From the NCBI GenBank assembly GCA_034440235.1, contig JAWXBR010000016.1:1-20603 (forward strand): DNA of 20,603 nucleotides. The letters are read 5' to 3'. The notes beneath the pieces were generated by a model. The model had not been told where the DNA came from. It searched no databases and worked only from the letters and a program-made list of their open reading frames with translations. The DNA comes from JAWXBR01 sp034440235. GTDB lineage: Bacteria; Bacteroidota; Ignavibacteria; Kapaibacteriales; Kapaibacteriaceae. The position numbers and the translations under genes are program-made. Positions 1 through 7,550 of the stretch are shown piece after piece; position 1 is the stretch's first letter, and each line of letters starts with the position of its first letter.

Positions 1-731
1 AGTATAAGGTGACGTCCAGATGCACCACCGACATACGCACCGGTGAATGCAGAACATTGCCAACCACCCGCACCACCATCTGCGACATTACCTCCCCCAC
101 CACCACCACCGTTACGAGCACCACCGCGGCCACCACCCTGCGTTAAAACGGTTTTGTCGGTGCGTTTGCGAGCAGCAAGACGTTCAATACCTTCACCATT
201 CTGTCCAAGTGTCCAATGCATCACACTGTCGCCACCTGCTTTGTCGGCGCGTGCAGCTCCAGGCAAACCACCTCTAAATCCGCATCTCGATGCTTCGATA
301 ACATTATTTACATATAGAGTATCGGTGCATTCAATCGCTATTACGCCACCACGCAATCCATCGAACGCAATACATCGAATTGTGTCGCTAGTACGAGCGC
401 TGATCGCGCGCTGCACCGTTATGAGCTGGACAGCCAATGTACCATCGAGTGTTGATGGCAACGACGACGTCAGATAAATCCAGCCGCCCTCGGATGTGTC
501 GACAGACGTCCACACAGGTTGGCGGTGATAACCAAATGCTTGATACAGAACCACCCGCTGACCACTAGCGAGCTGTATGTCATCGAGTAGACGTACCGCA
601 TCGCGGCAGGTGTCGATTGCAATCACGGCATAACTGCGATTTACAATGCCGTGAAGTGCAATGTTATCGTTAGGGCTTGCATATGCTACTTGGACACACA
701 GAACTATGCAACTGAAGAATGCGAGGCTCAC
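1..731 (-). CDS. Secreted glycine-rich protein, partial (C-terminus beyond the left edge)
   Basis: The minus-strand frame is open from an in-frame stop at 759-761 down to base 1, and the protein runs off the window after about 243 residues. The best start is GTG at 731-729, which overlaps the TGA of the upstream gene (728-730) as GTGA, a sign of translational coupling. Starting there gives a good Sec signal peptide: a short N-terminus, a hydrophobic core (LAFFSCIVLCVQV) and an AYA-S cleavage site. The middle (residues about 25-190) is not recognised. From about residue 195 it becomes glycine-rich, with a run of seven Gly (GGGGGGG) and GGAGG motifs; similar tracts occur in large exported FCB proteins. 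It is the last gene seen in the four-gene exported-protein run. The function is unknown. I am fairly sure the frame is coding and less sure of the exact start. Confidence 0.72.
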   Translation of the reverse strand, partial: MSLAFFSCIVLCVQVAYASPNDNIALHGIVNRSYAVIAIDTCRDAVRLLDDIQLASGQRVVLYQAFGYHRQPVWTSVDTSEGGWIYLTSSLPSTLDGTLAVQLITVQRAISARTSDTIRCIAFDGLRGGVIAIECTDTLYVNNVIEASRCGFRGGLPGAARADKAGGDSVMHWTLGQNGEGIERLAARKRTDKTVLTQGGGRGGARNGGGGGGGNVADGGAGGWQCSAFTGAYVGGASGRHLI

Positions 732-2236
732 GGTACGACTCCAAGCAATCGCCAACGCTCATCTGCTGGATCGTACCAGAACAGAGCTGAACCGTTTTCA
801 CGAATGACGATGTTGTCATACCCTGGTAATACCATTCGTTGTTCGGCTGGAGTTGCAACATCATTATGAATCAGAATGAGTGTACCCCTGCGCACAACAA
901 GCGATATCACGCGTCCAAACGTACCACCAGCCAGACCGGTTAACGTTGGAGTGTTCGAGCCATCAATTGTTAGTACACATGCCTGAGGCACATCTATGAT
1001 GCTGCGACCATTGGGTGGATTGAAGTATGCAATAGACTTAATGTCTATCGTGCCGCGAAACGATGCATTTCCAGCAGCAATTGCGCTGTACATCCATGTC
1101 GTGGTGGGATTGTCGACGCGAAGGTCGGGGGGTGCGTTGGCGATGCACAATGGACGATTTGCACCTGTTCCACCAAGGTATACATCGGCCCCAATTGTAA
1201 ACAAGGATAGATGTTGTGGCAATGGTTCTGCTTTGAACAGTCCGCTTATGCCAAGGCTTACGCCTGGTGCGGGCGCTGATGCTTGACCATTCACGCCAAC
1301 AACTAATCCACTGTGACTTGTTGCAGCTGACGATGCAATGCCGATTAACGCCATGCTGGTTGTTGCAGTACCGCCGTTGCCACCGCGAGTAACACTTCCG
1401 AATACGCCTACGATAGAGTCACTTGATGTATTGGAGTTTGTTGCTGCATATCCGTGAACACCAACGCGAGGAATAAATGTCGGATCGGAGTATGCCGCTG
1501 ATTTTGAAATGCCAACTACACCCATGCCGCTTGTTGATGCTCTTGCCATGACACCAATACTAAATGGTCCGGTAACCGACACGTCAACACCGAGCCTAGG
1601 TGCGAGTGTGTTGCCTATGTCTATTCCCGTTCCACTGCCTAGGTTCAGCGCATTGTAGCGGAGTCCTGTACCACCAGTAATGTCAACACCCGTAGAAAGT
1701 GTTGGACGTGGCGAGCCTTGAGGTCCACCAATGCGGAGTCCCGTTCCATTTCCATTCGACGCAGACTGAAGTACGATGCCTGCATGCTCTGTGCCTGATA
1801 GACCAATGTTGTCGACAAGAATTCCCGTGGATGTACTAGTACCAGCAAGACCCACAACAAGCCCCTTCCCATCGACAGCATTGATAAGTCCGATGCGGGC
1901 ACGCTCTGAAGAGGTGGCGCCGATTCCCGGACCAATACTTACAGATGTCTTCACCCACATCTCGCCGTACCCGGACATCTCGACAATGCGATCGGAACCA
2001 TTTGTGCCCGTGTAGAACACAATCGGCTGTGCAATAGGAGACGCGTTCACGAGGACAAGCGGACGCACCTCGCGTGTGCCCACCATCGAGCCAACGGTGC
2101 CGTTCCAGGGAGCACCGGAAAGCATCACAGACGTTGCTGTAAACGACTGTGCGTCAGCTCGATGTTGTGAACACAAGAGCACGAGACAGAAGAGGAGAGG
2201 TCCCGTGATAATTCGATATCGTAAACAAGAGCGCAT
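728..2236 (-). CDS. Exported protein with GVxG-type repeats and a tail-fibre-like C-terminal module
   Basis: This 502-residue protein has a signal peptide with a basic N-terminus, a hydrophobic core at residues 11-22, and likely cleavage after ADAQ at about 30. Residues 60-95 carry a 'GTNGSDRI' motif that matches 'GSNGSERV' in the upstream protein. Residues about 115-335 are Gly/Ser/Thr-rich with recurring short V-G-V/I-x-G strands (VVGI, VGVHG, VGVFG, VVGVNG). I read these as a repetitive beta-structure, possibly a beta-helix or trimeric fibre. Residues about 415-502 resemble a module seen at the C-termini of phage and bacterial fibre proteins: a LTGLAGG..G..I.L turn, an HN segment, a PG.D.I strand and a closing YD...RW strand. 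ATG at 2236 overlaps the upstream stop by one base (TAATG). The downstream gene is coupled by GTGA. No catalytic residues were recognised. The role is probably structural or adhesive at the cell surface, by inference. Confidence 0.85.
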   Translation of the reverse strand: MRSCLRYRIITGPLLFCLVLLCSQHRADAQSFTATSVMLSGAPWNGTVGSMVGTREVRPLVLVNASPIAQPIVFYTGTNGSDRIVEMSGYGEMWVKTSVSIGPGIGATSSERARIGLINAVDGKGLVVGLAGTSTSTGILVDNIGLSGTEHAGIVLQSASNGNGTGLRIGGPQGSPRPTLSTGVDITGGTGLRYNALNLGSGTGIDIGNTLAPRLGVDVSVTGPFSIGVMARASTSGMGVVGISKSAAYSDPTFIPRVGVHGYAATNSNTSSDSIVGVFGSVTRGGNGGTATTSMALIGIASSAATSHSGLVVGVNGQASAPAPGVSLGISGLFKAEPLPQHLSLFTIGADVYLGGTGANRPLCIANAPPDLRVDNPTTTWMYSAIAAGNASFRGTIDIKSIAYFNPPNGRSIIDVPQACVLTIDGSNTPTLTGLAGGTFGRVISLVVRRGTLILIHNDVATPAEQRMVLPGYDNIVIRENGSALFWYDPADERWRLLGVVP

Positions 2237-3129
2237 TATGGATTAATAACCATCCATATAATGCGGTCGCCGGCAGATACTTGCACCGATGTTTCGACTG
2301 TGACGGTGTTGGCAACGTCATCGATGTTTGTGATGCTCAAGCCTATCGTCGTGCCCGGAGCATTCATAACCGTAGCAAGTGCCTGAGCGCCCGTAAGGAC
2401 GTCAAATGGAATTGGTATCACATGCTGGTATGCTGCTGGCGCTGGCGTATACGTGCCACTCTGAATACGTTCTAGTGGCGACGTCCATGACATAGCACCA
2501 CCCGTCGTTGCCGTAAGTACCATTCCATTTGCAGTGGGTGCTTCAGTTGGCAGCGTGTACGTGACATCGGCTGCCTGCGTACCTGCTTTGAAGGCAGAGT
2601 AGTTTGTACCGTCCGCCGATGGCTCTCTAAAACGTACTTCAGACGGTACACCGCCATTGCTTAACAGTATGTTGCCGCGCACGTCGAGCGTCGCTGCAGG
2701 ATTTGCAGTACCGATGCCGACGAAGCCTTCGCTCGGACCCGTTACGCCAACCACGCGAACACGTTCTGAGCCATTTGAGCCCAGCACAAGGTCTTGTGCA
2801 TTTGCAGAGCCCAGATATTGTTGTCCCACCCCTGTTCCTCCAGCCACAACAGCATTGCCATCGAGATCCCAGAACGCTGCGTCGCTCCATTGCAGCGAAG
2901 CAGTCGAACCCGAAATACTGCCAATCGATAACATCTGTCCAGCTTGACCAACCGTTGCAGGCAACAAAATCGAATACCCCGTAACACTAGCCGTAGGAAT
3001 GCTAAGTGAAACAGTAGCTGGCTGCGCATTGCGCAGATTGAGTGTGCCAGTGGTCTGACTCTGACCCAGCATTGCAAACGGGACACTCATCATTGCGAGT
3101 GCAATAAATACGGACAATCGATACCACAT
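2236..3129 (-). CDS. Exported tail-fibre-like modular protein (VGIGT..P...LDVRG family)
   Basis: The protein has 297 residues. The frame is open a further 88 codons upstream, but ATG at 3129 is chosen because GGAGG lies five bases before it. It also opens a clear signal peptide (residues 1-23, hydrophobic core VFIALAMMSVPFAM). Two copies of a 'Y-[ST]-x-LP ... G-x-[MV]-L ... W-[ST]' module lie at about 52-82 and 190-216. Between them are GSNGSERVRV (118-127) and the hallmark VGIGTANPAATLDVRGN (137-153), common in exported FCB proteins annotated as tail-fibre-domain proteins. The last 63 residues (235-297) align almost without gaps with the C-terminus of the next gene upstream. The stop overlaps the next ATG as TAATG. 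It is probably a structural surface or secreted protein; the exact role is unknown. Confidence 0.86.
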   Translation of the reverse strand: MWYRLSVFIALAMMSVPFAMLGQSQTTGTLNLRNAQPATVSLSIPTASVTGYSILLPATVGQAGQMLSIGSISGSTASLQWSDAAFWDLDGNAVVAGGTGVGQQYLGSANAQDLVLGSNGSERVRVVGVTGPSEGFVGIGTANPAATLDVRGNILLSNGGVPSEVRFREPSADGTNYSAFKAGTQAADVTYTLPTEAPTANGMVLTATTGGAMSWTSPLERIQSGTYTPAPAAYQHVIPIPFDVLTGAQALATVMNAPGTTIGLSITNIDDVANTVTVETSVQVSAGDRIIWMVINP

Positions 3130-3205
3130 AAAACCTCCGAGAATAGATGTAAATGAGAGGCACTTTGCCCCGACTTTGTCGTGTTGTTTGCGATGCATCA
3201 GAATT

Positions 3206-3256
3206 CTAGCGTTGCAGCAAATACTCGTGGTTGCTTCAGCACCTAGCGTTGCAGCA
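3206..3256. repeat. 14-bp direct repeat pair flanking a stop codon
   Basis: The 14-base sequence ctagcgttgcagca occurs at 3206-3219 and again at 3243-3256, 37 bp apart start to start. On the coding (minus) strand the second copy contains the last codons and TAG stop of the exported protein at 3243-3998. The other copy lies in the intergenic space before the next gene. The spacing is not a multiple of three. It is probably a small tandem duplication or a slippage scar; a protein-binding role is possible but unsupported. Confidence 0.6.
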
Positions 3257-3998
3257 GAAACCACTGTATGCTCTCGTTGCGCGCAAGAGCAGCAGATGTG
3301 ACAATGCTGATGGTGTTCGTGACAACGTCGACAGATGCTATGCCGCATGTGATGGTAGTCGTGGGCGAGACCACGCTGGCTGTGACACGACACAACAAAG
3401 AAATTTTGGTAAGGGGCTTTATGATGAATACGTGTTGTTTATCGTTGCCCTGAACGACGCCTGACTCAAGGGGCTGCTCGTTGCTCACCACGAGTAGGTC
3501 GCCGTCGGTGCGCACAACGATGCCCCCTTCTCCGAGCACCTTAACAGCACCTGCGATTTCGTTAAGTGAGGTGACAACGCCCGTTACGTCGGGTGAAAGT
3601 CTGTCGGCGACCAGTGCACGATCGGAGAATTGTGCGTACGGCACAGACACAAGCATGGTGCGCGGCGAAAGCTCAGGTGCGTTGTCTACGCTTATGCCGA
3701 GCCATGCATTTCCTGAGTGCAGAAGCTCCAGCGGTATAGGTGCAGTGCTGCCGACATGTACTTGCACGCGGCCGTTCTCGACTACAACGTCGAAGTCTTC
3801 ATAACCAGATGCAGAGCCACCTGTTGGCGTATCATACCAGCGTATGGTAAGACGATGTGCGCCCTCGATTGGCGCCGATGCGTCGTAGACACGCAGATCA
3901 ACAGCAACGCGCTGCGGAAGTTGTGCGCTAAGCGATGAGCAATAAATAATCGAAGCGCAACAAAAGAGAATTGTTAACGCAAGCTGAAATGTTTTCAT
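3243..3998 (-). CDS. Exported protein with WLGI..ELSPR..L.SVPYA module and shared C-terminal domain
   Basis: The protein has 251 residues from ATG at 3998; a GTG codon lies directly before it. The signal peptide spans 1-26 (core LALTILFCCASIIYCSS, cleavage near LSAQ). Residues 76-125 follow a widespread exported-protein pattern: a G-x-V-x-V-x-V-G strand, IPLELL, WLGISV and ELSPRTMLVSVPYA, usually found in secreted fibre-like proteins of this group. Residues about 142-172 (SLNEIAGAVKVLGEGGIVVR...) match a commonly associated repeat ('SLNGLTG.VTL..G..I.I'). The C-terminal 64 residues (188-251) pair with those of the downstream gene. Its stop region contains one copy of a 14-bp direct repeat. 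It is the first gene of the exported quartet and lies 36 bp after the small membrane-protein gene. The function is unknown. Confidence 0.84.
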   Translation of the reverse strand: MKTFQLALTILFCCASIIYCSSLSAQLPQRVAVDLRVYDASAPIEGAHRLTIRWYDTPTGGSASGYEDFDVVVENGRVQVHVGSTAPIPLELLHSGNAWLGISVDNAPELSPRTMLVSVPYAQFSDRALVADRLSPDVTGVVTSLNEIAGAVKVLGEGGIVVRTDGDLLVVSNEQPLESGVVQGNDKQHVFIIKPLTKISLLCRVTASVVSPTTTITCGIASVDVVTNTISIVTSAALARNESIQWFLLQR

Positions 3999-4034
3999 CA
4001 CGCAGTTCCAGGTGGTACTGCGTGTATGTGCGCG

Positions 4035-4652
4035 CTACTTGGTCGAGCGTGACGCCTCTGCGTCGAGATTTCTTACGAGCGGTGCAGCGTGCTGAATGAG
4101 AAAAGGTGCTGCAATGCGCAATCGATAAATGTTTGCAGTATCAGAGGGAAAGATGTTCTCTGGTTGTAAGGGCTCCATAAGCCAAAGATGAATGGCTCGT
4201 GGTGTGTTCTTCGTGACGTAATGTCCCTCTTGCGCACCGATGCGTAGAGTGCGAATAATCTGAGCACGCATCCACTGATACTCTGCAATCGAGGTCGAGT
4301 ATGAATTAAACAAGTCGGCTAAAAATTTGCGACGATTCCATCTGTAGTCCTTGGCGTCTGTACGCATCGTATCGAGTCCGCGCACAACACGCTCCATCAG
4401 GTGGATGTATGGTACATGTATAAGGGTGTCTTGCGGGGCGGTGAACGGACGCCGATGGACAATCATCGATGACAGTGTCTTATCGCTCAGTTGTGTTGCA
4501 GCAGCAAACGTTGTGTCGGCCTCCTGCAGGAAACCGGCAAACACAATTACGAGATAGACGAACGACACTGTGACCATACTAATGAAGGTCCAGCGTTTCC
4601 AGGTCCATTTCGATTTCTCAGGCACCTTCTTCGACAGTACTGCGTTCTTCAA
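4035..4652 (-). CDS. Small single-pass membrane protein of unknown function
   Basis: The protein has 205 residues. The N-terminus is strongly basic (KK, K, K, KR to about residue 20), then one hydrophobic helix (about 22-42, FISMVTVSFVYLVIVFAGFL), then a roughly 160-residue polar domain probably outside the membrane. No family was recognised. The start at 4652 is TTG, chosen because AGAGG lies six bases upstream. This makes the gene overlap the 3' end of ftsY by 35 bp. GTG at 4625 (8-base overlap) is the alternative. The tight overlap argues for co-expression with ftsY and possibly a membrane-biogenesis role, but that is inference only. Confidence 0.72.
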   Translation of the reverse strand: MKNAVLSKKVPEKSKWTWKRWTFISMVTVSFVYLVIVFAGFLQEADTTFAAATQLSDKTLSSMIVHRRPFTAPQDTLIHVPYIHLMERVVRGLDTMRTDAKDYRWNRRKFLADLFNSYSTSIAEYQWMRAQIIRTLRIGAQEGHYVTKNTPRAIHLWLMEPLQPENIFPSDTANIYRLRIAAPFLIQHAAPLVRNLDAEASRSTK

Positions 4653-5622
4653 ACATTGCCTCTACGAATGCTGCGGAGTCGAACACCTGAAGATCATCGA
4701 TGGTTTCACCAACGCCGATATATCGCACGGGTATCTGCAATGCATCTGCAATTGCGAGAACCGCACCACCTTTTGCTGTGCCATCAAGTTTCGTGAGGAT
4801 GATGCCCGTTATAGGTGCCACCTTGGTAAACTCACGCGCTTGCTGCAACGCATTTTGTCCAGTCGTTGCGTCGAGAACAAGAAAGATATCATTCGGCACG
4901 TGTGCTTTAATCTTCTTCATCACCCGACTAATCTTCTCGAGCTCGGCCATGAGTCCTTGCTTGTTATGCAAACGTCCAGCCGTGTCTATAATCACCACGT
5001 CTATGTTACGCGCAATTGCTGCATTGAGCGTATCGAACGCAACTGCTGCCGGGTCGGCACCATGTTGTTGCTGAATGATGTCGACATCGGCGCGCTTGGC
5101 CCAAATTTCCAACTGTTCATTTGCTGCAGCACGAAATGTATCGGCGGCACCAATGAGCACAGATTTGCCAGCGCGTTTGTAGTTGCGCGCCATCTTGCCA
5201 ATGGTGGTTGTTTTGCCAACACCATTTACACCAACGACCATGATCACATGTGGTTTGTCTGTGGCATCAACTTCGTAATTGGCATCGTTGTTTGCAGATG
5301 GTGAGTCTGCAAGCATTTCTGCGATTTCTTCTTTGAGAACTGTAGTAATAACCGACGCGTCTTCGAGCTTGTCTTCTTTGACGCGTATTTTCAGTCGGGT
5401 GATGATGCGTTCGGTCGTACTGACGCCAACGTCGGACGTGATAAGGATTTCTTCTATTTCGTCGAGTAGAGCTGCGTCTATCTTGCGTCCGGCAAAGAGC
5501 ACCTTACGCAACCGACCCACAAAGGAATCACGGGTCTTGCTTAGACCTTCCTTGAGTTTGTCGAACTGCAACGCTTCCGTTACGCCCGAGAATGTTTTCT
5601 TGATTTTGTCGAAGAATCCCAT
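4618..5622 (-). CDS. ftsY: Signal recognition particle receptor FtsY
   Basis: FtsY is the SRP-receptor GTPase. It docks ribosome-SRP complexes at the inner membrane so that membrane proteins are inserted co-translationally. From ATG at 5622 (MGFFDKIKK, a typical FtsY opening) the protein has 334 residues, the compact NG form without a long acidic A domain. The helical N domain covers about 1-105. The G domain shows the P-loop GVNGVGKTT (131-139), DTFRAAA (161-167), DTAGR (213-217) and TKLDG (277-281). The frame is open to 5688, but the extra 22 codons do not look native, and the MGFF start has AGG four bases upstream. Its 5' end overlaps the upstream phosphatidyltransferase gene by 95 bp and its 3' end overlaps the small membrane-protein gene by 35 bp. 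Confidence 0.97.
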   Translation of the reverse strand: MGFFDKIKKTFSGVTEALQFDKLKEGLSKTRDSFVGRLRKVLFAGRKIDAALLDEIEEILITSDVGVSTTERIITRLKIRVKEDKLEDASVITTVLKEEIAEMLADSPSANNDANYEVDATDKPHVIMVVGVNGVGKTTTIGKMARNYKRAGKSVLIGAADTFRAAANEQLEIWAKRADVDIIQQQHGADPAAVAFDTLNAAIARNIDVVIIDTAGRLHNKQGLMAELEKISRVMKKIKAHVPNDIFLVLDATTGQNALQQAREFTKVAPITGIILTKLDGTAKGGAVLAIADALQIPVRYIGVGETIDDLQVFDSAAFVEAMFEERSTVEEGA

Positions 5623-6154
5623 AAAACCTGCGTCCGTAATCCCACAAAGATACCGCGATAAGAATACAGCTAACGACAATGAAGACATCTCGGGCTATAA
5701 TCCACAGCATCATAGCGCAGAATCCGGTGGCTGAGATGGCTGCTACGGCCCATTTGCCGCTGGTCAACGAGGGCGGTACAACTGGCGTAATCCGACGCAA
5801 ATACAAACCCCCAGCGATGATTACAACGTCACGTGCCAGCACCACAACAACGAACCACACAGGGTAGAGTCCCTGAACTAGCAACACAACGAGTATTGCC
5901 CCAATAAATACCTTGTCGGCAACCGGGTCGACGATTTTCCCCCACTCGCTGACGGTGTTTGTCGACCTCGCAAGTCTTCCATCGAGGTAATCGGTGAATG
6001 CCGACACAACACACACAATGAATGCAGCTACCCGCATTTCATTGAGCAGTAGATACACAACTGGCACCGTCAGCACCAACCGAAAAAGGCTCACGACATT
6101 CGATGCCGTCCAGAACCGGTCACTCTCGGCTTGTATGGTTGTCTCAACCTGCAT
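5528..6154 (-). CDS. CDP-alcohol phosphatidyltransferase (PgsA-like)
   Basis: This integral membrane enzyme of phospholipid synthesis transfers a phosphatidyl group from CDP-diacylglycerol to an alcohol. In PgsA the acceptor is glycerol-3-phosphate. The full signature D-x2-D-G-x2-A-R-x8-G-x3-D-x3-D is present at residues 55-80 (D55, D58, G59, A62, R63, G72, D76, D80). It follows a typical N-terminal 'ASNVVSLFRL' and precedes several hydrophobic helices. ATG at 6154 is preferred over GTG at 6181 because AGGG lies six bases before it; the protein is then 208 residues. The family signature cannot by itself separate phosphatidylglycerophosphate synthase from other acceptor specificities. The start overlaps the symporter gene by 11 bp. 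The last ~31 codons overlap ftsY in another frame, so the polar tail may be a non-conserved extension. Confidence 0.9.
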   Translation of the reverse strand: MQVETTIQAESDRFWTASNVVSLFRLVLTVPVVYLLLNEMRVAAFIVCVVSAFTDYLDGRLARSTNTVSEWGKIVDPVADKVFIGAILVVLLVQGLYPVWFVVVVLARDVVIIAGGLYLRRITPVVPPSLTSGKWAVAAISATGFCAMMLWIIARDVFIVVSCILIAVSLWDYGRRFYGILRQNQENILGRNGSVAVRQTQGRSKQDP

Positions 6155-7550
6155 TGAATTCCCTGCTCGTGTTATGCTCACGCCCTGCTCCGTCTTTTTG
6201 CAAAATGGCGAATAGCGTTAACAACACACTTACGCCGAGGCCAGCAAACATTGGCTGAATTTCTGCTGGACCAATAAAGAACCACGCCAAAGAAGTACAC
6301 GCAGGTGCCGCGATAATCCATACTGCAAGTTTTTTCAATCGCGGTGCATAACGCGTGAACGACAGCACCAGCGGCAACAACAATGCGGGCACAACAACCG
6401 ATGCAGCATTGAAGATGAGTTCGACGACACTGCCAATGAGAAGTGCAGAGCAGACGCCAACGACGCCTGTTATGAGCAAACCAATACGGACACTATTCGT
6501 GTTAGGGGGCTGCTTGCGCAATCGGTCTATAATGTCGTGTCCGATTGCCGTTGCGCTCGCAAGAGCGTAACCATCGAGCGCCGACATCGCAGCCGATAAG
6601 ACCCCTGCAACAAAAAGCCCCTTCCACAAAGCTGGCATCACTGCATCTGCAAGAACAAGAAACGATTCTGCAGGTACTGGCAATTCGTAGTATGCCACCG
6701 CATATAAGCCTGTGATGAGCTGAAGCATGTCAAAAACAATCCAGCACCCAACGCTTATGATAATGCCACGCTGCGCCACAATCGGCGTACTTGCTGCGGC
6801 CGTGCGCATGTGAAAGCTGGGGTCGACAAATGTCTGCAACGCAATTACCCACCACACGAACATGCCCTGCCAGCCAATTCCGCCCGGAATTGTCTTGTGT
6901 GTAGCAGGCAAATTGTCGAACATCGTCAGTGGACTACCATGTGCGGCTAACACGCAGACTAGCAATGCAACGAAGCCCGAGTACATCAGAATTACCTGGA
7001 CGACATTTGCACGCACATCCGACATGAGCCCACCCTTGGCTACATAGGCAAGTGCGAGAACCGTGCTAGCTACAACTGCAATTGGAAGAGGCCATCCAAC
7101 AGCAGCATGAAGAATGATACCGACGGTAAGTTGATACGCTGCAGGAATGGTAATAACAAGAACAAGTGCGGACGCCAGTAGGCTTATGCGTTTACCGTAT
7201 GCATTCGAGAGTTGTTCGGGAATTGAAAGTGCGCTCGACGAGCGAATGCGTTTCGCAAGAAGTCGTGCGTAGAGGATACCGGCTACGTAGTACGGCACGC
7301 CCATGCAGAGGATCATCACCGGACCGTATGTGGCAATGAATTCGCCGACGCCAAGAATGGCGCCGTACCATGTTGCAACGAGAGTACAAACAAATAGAGG
7401 CAGCGTGAGGGTGCGTCCGGCAAGAACAAAATCTACAACACCCGTGACGCCGGTCGTGGCTCTACGCTTAGCTGTGAGTCCTGCCACCATTGCGGCTGCA
7501 ATGGCCAGCACAAGTATGACTACATCGGCAGGTGCAAGATGTAACGTCAT
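6144..7550 (-). CDS. Sodium:solute symporter (SSS) family transporter
   Basis: This 468-residue, very hydrophobic protein has about 12-13 predicted membrane helices, as expected for the SSS family (LeuT fold), which couples sodium entry to solute uptake. The family-like segment GGLMSDVRANVVQVILMYSG (about 173-192) corresponds to the conserved 'GG..AV..TD..Q...M..G' stretch. The early 'FVLAGRTL..P' and 'WYGAILGVGEFI' also fit. The substrate cannot be named from sequence; the family carries sugars, amino acids, proline, pantothenate and others. The ATG overlaps the rnhB stop as ATGA, and its own stop overlaps the next gene by 11 bp, so it is surely co-translated with housekeeping neighbours. 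Confidence 0.9.
   Translation of the reverse strand: MTLHLAPADVVILVLAIAAAMVAGLTAKRRATTGVTGVVDFVLAGRTLTLPLFVCTLVATWYGAILGVGEFIATYGPVMILCMGVPYYVAGILYARLLAKRIRSSSALSIPEQLSNAYGKRISLLASALVLVITIPAAYQLTVGIILHAAVGWPLPIAVVASTVLALAYVAKGGLMSDVRANVVQVILMYSGFVALLVCVLAAHGSPLTMFDNLPATHKTIPGGIGWQGMFVWWVIALQTFVDPSFHMRTAAASTPIVAQRGIIISVGCWIVFDMLQLITGLYAVAYYELPVPAESFLVLADAVMPALWKGLFVAGVLSAAMSALDGYALASATAIGHDIIDRLRKQPPNTNSVRIGLLITGVVGVCSALLIGSVVELIFNAASVVVPALLLPLVLSFTRYAPRLKKLAVWIIAAPACTSLAWFFIGPAEIQPMFAGLGVSVLLTLFAILQKDGAGREHNTSREFNAG

Noticed and set aside
43..477. Plus-strand proline-rich open frame of 144 codons
   Set aside because: It is the antisense shadow of the glycine-rich minus-strand gene: poly-Gly codons read backwards as Pro. 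It has no plausible ribosome binding site.
3130..3393. 88-residue Cys/His-rich N-terminal extension of the exported protein, looking like a zinc-binding domain
   Set aside because: It overlaps the upstream gene in another frame, and the signal peptide with GGAGG at 3129 marks the true start. The Cys/His richness is a frame artefact.
4570..5304. Plus-strand 244-codon open frame
   Set aside because: It is antisense to ftsY, which has all GTPase motifs; the antisense product has no recognisable features.
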